A DNA stretch of 34,252 nucleotides from NCBI RefSeq assembly GCF_009690905.1, contig NZ_VOSW01000098.1:1-34252 (forward strand). Direction: 5' to 3'. The position numbers and the translations under genes were made by a program. The number at the start of each line of letters is the position of its first letter. Within the stretch, counting starts at the first letter, position 1. Shown here one piece after another: positions 29,489 through 34,252 of the stretch. The stretch comes from Paraburkholderia madseniana. GTDB lineage: Bacteria; Pseudomonadota; Gammaproteobacteria; Burkholderiales; Burkholderiaceae. The notes under the pieces were generated by a model. It saw nothing but the letters and a program-made list of their open reading frames with translations. It did no database searches and was not told where the DNA came from.

Positions 29489-30577
29489 ATGACCACGGTT
29501 GCCAGTTTTCATATCGGCTACACGCAATACCTCGGCCCCGACGGCGAGCCTGCTCAACCGCTGCCTGCGTTTGCACGGGACCCGGCGGCGCTGATTCCGC
29601 TCTATCGCGCGATGGTGCTGACACGCGCGTTCGACACGAAGGCAGTTGCACTGCAGCGAACCGGCAAGCTCGGCACCTTCGCGTCGTCGGTTGGACAGGA
29701 GGCGATCGGCGTCGGCGTCGCCAGCGCGATGCAGCCCGACGACGTGCTGTTTCCTTCCTATCGCGATCACGCCGCGCAATTGCTGCGCGGCGTCACGATG
29801 ACGGAAAGTCTGCTGTATTGGGGCGGCGACGAACGCGGCAGCGATTTCAGCGTGCCGCGCGACGACTTCCCGAACTGTGTGCCGATCGGCACGCAGGTGT
29901 GCCATGCCGCCGGCGCGGCCTACGCGTTCCTGCTGCGTCACGAACCGCGCGTCGCGGTGGCGATATTCGGCGACGGCGGCACGTCCAAAGGCGATTTCTA
30001 CGAAGCAATGAACATGGCCGGCGTCTGGCAGGCGCCGCTTGTCCTTGTGGTCAATAACAACCAGTGGGCGATCTCGGTGCCACGCAGCCGCCAAAGCGCT
30101 GCACAAACGCTCGCGCAAAAAGCGATCGCTGCGGGAATCGATGGACTGCAGGTCGACGGTAACGACGTGATCGCGGTGCACCATGTGGTCCACGCGGCGC
30201 TCGCCAAGGCTCGCCGGGGCGATGGCCCGACGCTGATCGAAGCGCTCAGCTACCGCCTTGGCGATCACACGACAGCCGATGACGCGACGCGCTATCGCGA
30301 CGCCGAGGTCCTCAGCAAACAATGGGCGTACGAACCGTTGCTGCGCTTGCGCACTTACCTGATGCGCTTAAACGTCTGGGACAAGGCGCAGGACGAGCAA
30401 CTCGGCCGCGCGTGCCTTGCGCAGGTCGAGCAGGCCGTCGACGCGTATCTGGCGGTACCGCCGCCGGATACCTCCGCGATGTTCGATCATCTGTACGAGA
30501 GCTTGCCGTTGGCGATGCGTGAGCAACTGGCGATGGCGCAGCGATTTGCGCCTGCTGTGGGGAATCGCCATGGCTGA
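29489..30577 (+). CDS. pdhA: Pyruvate dehydrogenase E1 component, alpha subunit
   Basis: A 362-aa thiamine-diphosphate-binding subunit of a heterotetrameric 2-oxo-acid dehydrogenase E1. The N-terminal helix region leads to LYRAMVLTRAFDTKAVALQRTGKLGTF and GQEAIGVGVASAM; the thiamine-diphosphate motif is GDGGTSKGDFYEAMNMAGVWQAPLVLVVNNNQWAIS (about 161-196), and the regulatory-loop equivalent is SYRLGDHTTADDATRYR. It oxidatively decarboxylates pyruvate or a branched-chain 2-oxo acid; pyruvate is more likely from the overall pattern, but the branched-chain option remains. It is first in an operon with pdhB (8-base overlap) and pdhC. Confidence 0.92.
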   Translation: MTTVASFHIGYTQYLGPDGEPAQPLPAFARDPAALIPLYRAMVLTRAFDTKAVALQRTGKLGTFASSVGQEAIGVGVASAMQPDDVLFPSYRDHAAQLLRGVTMTESLLYWGGDERGSDFSVPRDDFPNCVPIGTQVCHAAGAAYAFLLRHEPRVAVAIFGDGGTSKGDFYEAMNMAGVWQAPLVLVVNNNQWAISVPRSRQSAAQTLAQKAIAAGIDGLQVDGNDVIAVHHVVHAALAKARRGDGPTLIEALSYRLGDHTTADDATRYRDAEVLSKQWAYEPLLRLRTYLMRLNVWDKAQDEQLGRACLAQVEQAVDAYLAVPPPDTSAMFDHLYESLPLAMREQLAMAQRFAPAVGNRHG

Positions 30578-31550
30578 CCTCAACATGGTCGAAGCGCTCA
30601 ATCAGGCGCTCGCCTACGAACTGGCGCACGATCCAGCCGTCGTGCTGCTCGGCGAGGATATCGGCGTGAACGGCGGCGTGTTCCGCGCGACGGTCGGGTT
30701 ACAGGCGCGATTCGGCGTAGAGCGGGTGATCGATACGCCTTTGGCTGAAACCGCGATCGCCGGCACCGCGATCGGCATGGCGGCGATGGGCCTGAAGCCG
30801 GTCGTGGAGATCCAGTTCAGCGGGTTCATCTATCCGGCCATCGATCACGTTCTGAATCACGCGTCGCGTCTGCGGCATCGAACCCGCGGACGGCTGACGT
30901 GCCCGCTAGTGATCCGTGCGCCGTGCGGCGCAGGGATTCACGCGCCGGAGCATCATTCCGAAAGCCCTGAAGCGTTGTTCACCCATATCCCCGGATTGCG
31001 CGTCGTGACGCCATCGTCTCCTGCACGCGCATACGGCTTGCTGCTCGCGTCGATGCGCGACCCGGACCCGGTGATCTTCTTCGAACCGACGCGACTATAC
31101 CGGCTCTTCAGACAGCCGGTGGAGGACAATGGCGAAGCACTGCCGCTCGACAGTTGCTTCACGCTGCGCGATGGGTCGGATGTCACCCTGGTGAGTTGGG
31201 GCGGCGCGGTGCAGGACGTGCAGGCCACGGCCGAGCTGCTTGCGCAGGAAGGCGTGATGGCCGAGGTGATCGACGTGGCGACGCTCAAACCGCTCGACAT
31301 GAACACCATTCTCGCGTCGGTAGCGAAAACCGGACGCTGTGTGATCGTGCACGAGGGCTCGCGCACCGGAGGGGTGGGCGCGGAGATTGCCGCCAATATC
31401 GCCGAGCGTGGACTGTACTCGCTGCTCACGCCGGTGCAGCGCGTCACCGGATATGACGTGGTGGTGCCGCTGTACAGACTTGAGAATCAATATATGCCAG
31501 GCACGGAGCGCATCGTTGCCGCGGTCAGGCAGACTCTGGAGGCGTCGTGA
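30570..31550 (+). CDS. pdhB: Pyruvate dehydrogenase E1 component, beta subunit
   Basis: A 326-aa partner of pdhA. It starts NMVEALNQALAYELAHDPAVVLLGEDIGVNGGVFRAT, continues with RVIDTPLAETAIAGTAIGMAAMGLKPVVEIQF, and has the transketolase C-terminal domain (DVTLVSWGGAVQDVQATAELL, EVIDVATLKPLD, VIVHEGSRTGGVGAEIAA). The ATG lies inside the end of pdhA, so translation is coupled and gives matched subunit amounts. The beta subunit completes the active site and binds E2. Confidence 0.94.
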   Translation: MADLNMVEALNQALAYELAHDPAVVLLGEDIGVNGGVFRATVGLQARFGVERVIDTPLAETAIAGTAIGMAAMGLKPVVEIQFSGFIYPAIDHVLNHASRLRHRTRGRLTCPLVIRAPCGAGIHAPEHHSESPEALFTHIPGLRVVTPSSPARAYGLLLASMRDPDPVIFFEPTRLYRLFRQPVEDNGEALPLDSCFTLRDGSDVTLVSWGGAVQDVQATAELLAQEGVMAEVIDVATLKPLDMNTILASVAKTGRCVIVHEGSRTGGVGAEIAANIAERGLYSLLTPVQRVTGYDVVVPLYRLENQYMPGTERIVAAVRQTLEAS

Positions 31551-31554
31551 AGCC

Positions 31555-32670
31555 ATGAAAGTCTTCAAACTGCCCGATCTCGGAGAAGGCTTGCAGGAAG
31601 CGGAGATCGTCGAGTGGCACGTCAAGAGCGGCGACGAGATTCGCGCGGATCAACCGCTGTTGTCGGTCGAAACGGCGAAAGCGATCGTCGAGATTCCGTC
31701 GCCTCAATCCGGCCGTATCGCGAAGCTGTTCGGTCAGCCGGGCGACGTCGTGCATCTGGGCGCGCCGCTTGCCGCATTCGAAGGAGAGGGCGACGAAGCC
31801 GATGCCGGCACCGTGGTCGGCCATATGGAGGTCGGCCAGCATGTAGTGCAGGACGCGCCGACGGCGCCTGGCGGCGGCATGGGGGCGGGTGTTGGCGTGA
31901 TCAAGGCGATCCCGGCGGCGAGGGGGCTCGCGCGCAAGCTGGATGTCGATCTGGCGATGGTGACGCCATCGGGTCCGGAAGGTGTTATCACAGCGGCAGA
32001 CGTGCAGCGCGCCGCGAAGATACTCGCCGAGCTCGGGCCGCCCGAAGTGCTGCGCGGCGTGCGGCGTGCAATGGCGCAGAACATGGCGCGCGCGCACAGC
32101 GAGGTAGCAGCGGCAACCGTTATCGACGATGCCGACATTAATGCGTGGCCACCCGATACCGATGTCACGATTCGCCTGATCCGTGCACTGGTGGCAGGAT
32201 GCCGGGCCGAACCGGGGCTTAACGCCTGGTTCGACGGACATACGGGGCGGCGCCGCGTGCTGGAGAAAATCGATCTTGGCATCGCCGTCGATCTGCCGGA
32301 TGGCCTCTTCGTCCCGGTGTTGCGCAACGTCGCGTTACGCGACCCGGCCGATCTGCGCGGCGGGCTCGACCGGATGCGTGCCGACATCCGGGGGCGCAAG
32401 ATCCCGCCGGAAGAACTGCGCGGCAATACGATCACGCTGTCGAATTTCGGCATGATCGCCGGTAAATATGCGGCTCCCATCGTTGTGCCGCCTACGGTCG
32501 CGATTCTCGGCGCCGGGCGCATTCACGAACAGGTCGTGGCGGCCGCCGGCGTGCCCGCCGTGCATCGGATCTTGCCGCTGAGTCTGACATTCGACCATCG
32601 GGTCGTCACGGGCGGTGAAGCCGCGCGTTTTCTTGCCGCGACGATGGCGGATCTACAGATGGCACGGTAG
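31555..32670 (+). CDS. pdhC: Dihydrolipoamide acyltransferase (E2) of the pyruvate dehydrogenase complex
   Basis: A 371-aa E2. It has one N-terminal lipoyl domain with the lipoylated Lys in VETAKAIVEI (about residue 43), a linker rich in Gly and Ala, the peripheral-subunit-binding domain (IPAARGLARKLDVDLAMVTPSGPEGVITAADVQ) and the catalytic acyltransferase domain ending LTFDHRVVTGGEAARFL. The catalytic His is kept, but the usual Asp-Gly after it reads Thr-Gly (HRVVTGG in place of HRVxDG); I recall this from other bacterial E2 sequences, so it need not mean loss of function. It starts 4 bases behind pdhB. No E3 gene is in the window, so E3 must be shared. Confidence 0.93.
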   Translation: MKVFKLPDLGEGLQEAEIVEWHVKSGDEIRADQPLLSVETAKAIVEIPSPQSGRIAKLFGQPGDVVHLGAPLAAFEGEGDEADAGTVVGHMEVGQHVVQDAPTAPGGGMGAGVGVIKAIPAARGLARKLDVDLAMVTPSGPEGVITAADVQRAAKILAELGPPEVLRGVRRAMAQNMARAHSEVAAATVIDDADINAWPPDTDVTIRLIRALVAGCRAEPGLNAWFDGHTGRRRVLEKIDLGIAVDLPDGLFVPVLRNVALRDPADLRGGLDRMRADIRGRKIPPEELRGNTITLSNFGMIAGKYAAPIVVPPTVAILGAGRIHEQVVAAAGVPAVHRILPLSLTFDHRVVTGGEAARFLAATMADLQMAR

Positions 32671-32853
32671 CTGATCTGAACTTGGCTACAAGCGGACATT
32701 ACAACTTAGCCTCTACATCACTTGTCGAGGCTCATATGCGCATGTCACGGTTGCGGTATGTAACGTCGTGAGGCCGTGCGCTGAGCAACGGCCCAGAACA
32801 TACCAAAAGTGTTGATAATTTATCGACAGTAAAGTGACTAATTAAAGCTGGTG

Positions 32854-33183
32854 TTACACCTGCGGAACCAGAGTCCCGCAAGCATTAGCGCGTAGCACCA
32901 GCGACCAAAAATCCCGGGAAAATTTTTCCCACGCCCCTTCCCACAACGCGCGAACCGGCTCATCTTTCGATCGCTCTGCATTTGCAGCTGCAATTACTTC
33001 GAAAGGTGTGACACCGAGAACTTCGGCGACCCGGAGAGCTGTGTTGTCGTCGAACACGGAAAGACCGAGGCGGTATTTGCTTACCGCTGCTCGCGTCACA
33101 CAGAGCGCTTTTGCAAGCGCGTAGTCAGACGGCAAGTCAAGGCGCACCTTGACTGCGTCCAGATATTCCACCGTAGTTTTCAT
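32854..33183 (-). CDS. Cro/C1-like regulator of filamentous phage type (DUF3693-like)
   Basis: A 109-aa protein with an N-terminal helix-turn-helix: VEYLDAVKVRLDLPSDYALAKALCVTRAAVSKYRLGLSVFDDNTALRVAEVLGVTPFEVIAAANAERS. The C-terminal part (WEGAWEKFSRDFWSLVLRANACGTLV) fits the DUF3693-type regulators found in filamentous phages of Burkholderia, Ralstonia and Xanthomonas. I chose the ATG at 33181-33183 with GGGGTGGG before it; a GTG two codons earlier is possible. It faces away from a set of small phage genes, with repeated TCAACG/CGTTGA sites between, the layout of a phage switch. It probably represses both its own gene and the phage genes. Confidence 0.85.
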   Translation of the reverse strand: MKTTVEYLDAVKVRLDLPSDYALAKALCVTRAAVSKYRLGLSVFDDNTALRVAEVLGVTPFEVIAAANAERSKDEPVRALWEGAWEKFSRDFWSLVLRANACGTLVPQV

Positions 33184-33230
33184 ACCCACCCCATTTTTCA
33201 GGTCTACCCGGCGTAAACGGTAGCTGATCC

Positions 33231-33286
33231 GTCAACGACGTTCAACGTATCATAACGTTGACGTGTATCATTTCGTTGACTATTAT
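33231..33286 (+). promoter_or_regulatory. Phage promoter with overlapping operator repeats
   Basis: TTGACG (33258-33263), a 17-base spacer and TATTAT (33281-33286) form a near-consensus promoter pointing to the phage genes. Two direct 16-base repeats of GTATCATnnCGTTGAC (33247-33262 and 33265-33280, 18 bases centre to centre) cover it, and inverted half-sites GTCAACG (33231-33237) and TTCAACG (33241-33247) lie on its left. These are the expected binding sites of the adjacent Cro-like protein. Confidence 0.75.
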
Positions 33287-33501
33287 TCGCCTTGTCGCCC
33301 CGTAAGCCACCGGTAATCTACCCACCGACCGGCGCGAGGAGGCCACCTAGCAAGGCCGGGGCGACTTTCACGAATAACACGGGCGGGGTAATGAGGATGG
33401 GGAATGAGACGCATTTCGTTACAAATTCGTAGTTCTTCACACGGCGGGTTCTCCGTCGTCAGCCCATTCGAGCGCAGGGCGCGTCGGATTGCGGCAGTCA
33501 A
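33283..33501 (-). CDS. Uncertain 72-codon phage reading frame
   Basis: A minus-strand frame with a TTG start encodes TAAIRRALRSNGLTTENPPC and ends GRWVDYRWLTGRQGE. The composition is Arg- and Pro-rich. It fills the stretch between the promoter and the small phage genes, which otherwise holds nothing that I can support. There is no convincing ribosome binding site, and it would run toward the operator, so it may be spurious. Confidence 0.2.
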   Translation of the reverse strand: MTAAIRRALRSNGLTTENPPCEELRICNEMRLIPHPHYPARVIRESRPGLARWPPRAGRWVDYRWLTGRQGE

Positions 33502-33528
33502 CTCCTTCTTCTATTGGCTCGGCGCGTA

Positions 33529-33618
33529 ATGGGAACCGTCCTGTTCGTCACGTTCCTTGCGGGTATTGCGGTCGGTGCATTCGCGCTCGATCTCCTTTCA
33601 AACCGACGCCGCGGATGA
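33529..33618 (+). CDS. Small phage membrane protein (29 aa)
   Basis: ATG to TGA encodes MGTVLFVTFLAGIAVGAFAL followed by DLLSNRRRG: one membrane segment with a positively charged end. Its stop overlaps the next ATG (ATGA at 33615-33618). A chain of three such overlapping mini-genes with one membrane helix each is typical of filamentous phage genomes. No strong ribosome binding site is seen for this first member. Confidence 0.5.
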   Translation: MGTVLFVTFLAGIAVGAFALDLLSNRRRG

Positions 33619-33719
33619 CCACCATCGCGGTGACTGCGGTCCTGTTGGCGGCCGCTCTCATCGTCGTATTGATCGCGCTGGCGCTTCTTGTTCGTCAATT
33701 GAGAGAGTGGGGCAGATGA
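33615..33719 (+). CDS. Small phage membrane protein (34 aa)
   Basis: It encodes MTTIAVTAVLLAAALIVVLI and continues ALALLVRQLREWGR: a single membrane helix with a charged C-terminal tail, the build of minor coat or other single-span phage proteins. It overlaps its neighbours on both sides by ATGA, so translation is coupled along the chain. Confidence 0.6.
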   Translation: MTTIAVTAVLLAAALIVVLIALALLVRQLREWGR

Positions 33720-33838
33720 CTTCTGACTGGATCATGTTCGGGGCAGGAATGCTATCCGGCTTCGTTGCTGCGGGCTTCTTCATGGTCACCGCGCTTGCGC
33801 TCGTCAAGATCACCAACGACGGAACGGTGACGCGATGA
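33716..33838 (+). CDS. Small phage membrane protein (40 aa)
   Basis: It encodes MTSDWIMFGAGMLSGFVAAG and then FFMVTALALVKITNDGTVTR: a short N-terminus, one membrane helix and a polar tail. The start overlaps the previous stop and the stop overlaps the next start, both as ATGA. The precise phage role is not recognisable. Confidence 0.6.
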   Translation: MTSDWIMFGAGMLSGFVAAGFFMVTALALVKITNDGTVTR

Positions 33839-33930
33839 CATCTGAAAATTCCGAAGACGTTTCTATTGATTATGTGACGCAGTCCGAAATTATGGAGGGC
33901 GGCACAAATGGCCTCAATCAAGCTCTGTGA
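33835..33930 (+). CDS. Small acidic phage protein (31 aa)
   Basis: It encodes MTSENSEDVSIDYVTQSEIM followed by EGGTNGLNQAL. It is acidic and has no membrane segment, unlike the three mini-genes before it. The ATG overlaps the preceding stop. Its last 23 bases overlap the start of the next phage gene, and GGAGGG inside it serves as that gene's ribosome binding site, so it could simply be a coupling frame. Confidence 0.45.
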   Translation: MTSENSEDVSIDYVTQSEIMEGGTNGLNQAL

Positions 33931-34085
33931 AGCTGAAATGCAGGCACTTTATGGCCTTGGATACGAAGCAATCGCGCTTTACGTAATGGCGATTCGACCA
34001 CGTATGGACTTTGCGACTGGTATGGTCGGCGTCGCGCCTCGCATCTCATGGCAGGCCCTGCGCGAGTGGATCTATGTCGAGCCGC
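33908..34085 (+). pseudogene. Phage gene truncated by IS21-family insertion
   Basis: The frame starts MASIKLCEAEMQALYGLGYE and continues AIALYVMAIRPRMDFATGMVGVAPRISWQALREWIYVEP. This resembles a conserved protein encoded just before the replication initiator in Burkholderia/Ralstonia filamentous phages (recalled, not searched), probably a winged-helix DNA-binding protein. After VEP the frame runs into the insertion element and picks up seven foreign residues before a stop at 34108. The ribosome binding site is GGAGGGCGG. The broken gene means that this prophage copy cannot replicate normally unless the missing function is supplied. Confidence 0.7.
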
Positions 34086-34090
34086 TGTTG

Positions 34091-34146
34091 ATTTGCACGG
34101 AATCCTGACCCACCCTACGCAGTAATTTGCATCGAATATTGACCCA
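34091..34146 (+). repeat. Direct repeats at the IS21-type left end
   Basis: ATTTGCACGGAATCCTGACC (repeat 34091-34112) and ATTTGCATCGAATATTGACC (repeat 34125-34146) match at 18 of their first 20 bases or close to it, 34 bases apart. Multiple repeats of this kind at the ends are the sites bound by the IS21 transposase. Confidence 0.75.
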
Positions 34147-34187
34147 CGTAGAACACTGACCTGCTCGGCAACGGGCAGGGGAACGGA

Positions 34188-34252
34188 GTGATCGACGTGG
34201 CTATATTGAGCATCATCCGACGCTGGCACTTTCGCGATCATGTCTCGTTGCG
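34188..34252 (+). CDS. istA: IS21-family transposase IstA, N-terminus (runs off the right edge)
   Basis: From a GTG preceded by CAGGGGAACGGA the frame reads VIDVAILSIIRRWHFRDHVS and stays open to the edge (LR). It matches the opening of IstA proteins (MIDVATLSxIRRWxLRxxxSIREIARRTG), where the N-terminal helix-turn-helix binds the element's ends. Only about 21 codons are present, so whether the gene is complete cannot be judged. Confidence 0.8.
   Translation, partial: MIDVAILSIIRRWHFRDHVSL

Larger units (their letters stand above)
34086..34252 (+). mobile_element. Left end of an IS21-family element (continues beyond the window)
   Basis: The phage frame ends at TGTTGATTTGCACGG, which fits the TG... 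terminus of IS21-family elements, and two copies of a 22-base repeat follow, as is typical for the IstA-binding ends of this family. An istA start lies 100 bases inside. The exact outer base is inferred from the point where the phage protein likeness stops. Confidence 0.75.

Noticed and set aside
28886..30322. 478-codon minus-strand frame that would extend the PEBP protein
   Set aside because: Only the last 157 codons have family likeness and a ribosome binding site; the rest is antisense to pdhA.
32690..32730. Insertion-sequence end after pdhC (CTACAAGCGGACATTACAACTT)
   Set aside because: It looked familiar as an element end, but no partner repeat or transposase remnant is visible nearby, so I cannot support it.
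1..34252. CRISPR arrays, tRNA or rRNA genes
   Set aside because: I saw no regularly spaced repeat series and no tRNA-like T-loop with matching acceptor arms, or rRNA-like sequence.

Overview
The window looks like an accessory-rich piece of a Burkholderiaceae genome (Burkholderia, Paraburkholderia or Caballeronia type). The basis is the Burkholderiales-type trimeric porin, the RibBA fusion, the gentisate genes, a PBP1A, a heterodimeric-E1 pyruvate dehydrogenase operon and a filamentous-phage module of the kind seen in Burkholderia and Ralstonia. Organism and gene names come from family recognition by eye; no database search was run.

Layout. 1-0.9 kb: the end of an unknown gene and two small unknown genes. 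1.0-3.5 kb: ribBA, an IS30-like scrap, a LysR regulator and a broken amidohydrolase start. 3.5-5.1 kb: a BON-domain protein and a porin. 5.3-6.9 kb (minus strand): a gamma-resorcylate-decarboxylase-like amidohydrolase and an NTF2-like protein. 7.2-12.2 kb (plus): a RutA-like flavin monooxygenase, a carboxylesterase, an SMR-like membrane protein and two short-chain dehydrogenases. 12.4-14.2 kb: DoxX, an Rrf2 regulator and an F420-reductase-like protein. 14.3-15.7 kb (minus): a DszA/NtaA-like flavin monooxygenase. 16.1-18.4 kb: amidohydrolase, MIP18-like protein and alpha/beta hydrolase. 18.5-23.0 kb: pirin, gentisate 1,2-dioxygenase, fumarylpyruvate hydrolase, maleylpyruvate isomerase and an Old Yellow Enzyme. 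23.1-24.8 kb is a graveyard of gene fragments (IclR, group II intron protein, MFS). 24.8-32.7 kb has a more GC-rich, core-like character: PBP1A, a deleted IS6-family element, a DUF1841-like protein, a PEBP protein and pdhA-pdhB-pdhC. 32.8-34.25 kb: the control region of a filamentous prophage, cut by an IS21-family element that runs off the end.

How it fits together. The 1-23 kb part reads as one assembled catabolic island. RibBA would supply flavin, two flavin monooxygenases of the RutA/DszA kind and an ene-reductase would attack the substrate, and an esterase, hydrolases, a decarboxylase and dehydrogenases would process it. The gentisate genes would then carry the aromatic product to pyruvate and fumarate. 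The substrate is not evident. The strongest evidence that the island works as a unit is non-coding: five upstream regions share a common promoter architecture (near 6.99, 7.14, 12.29, 15.90 and 23.14 kb), and three of them carry the same palindrome. Duplicated gene ends and an internally deleted monooxygenase copy show that the island was built by duplication and deletion.
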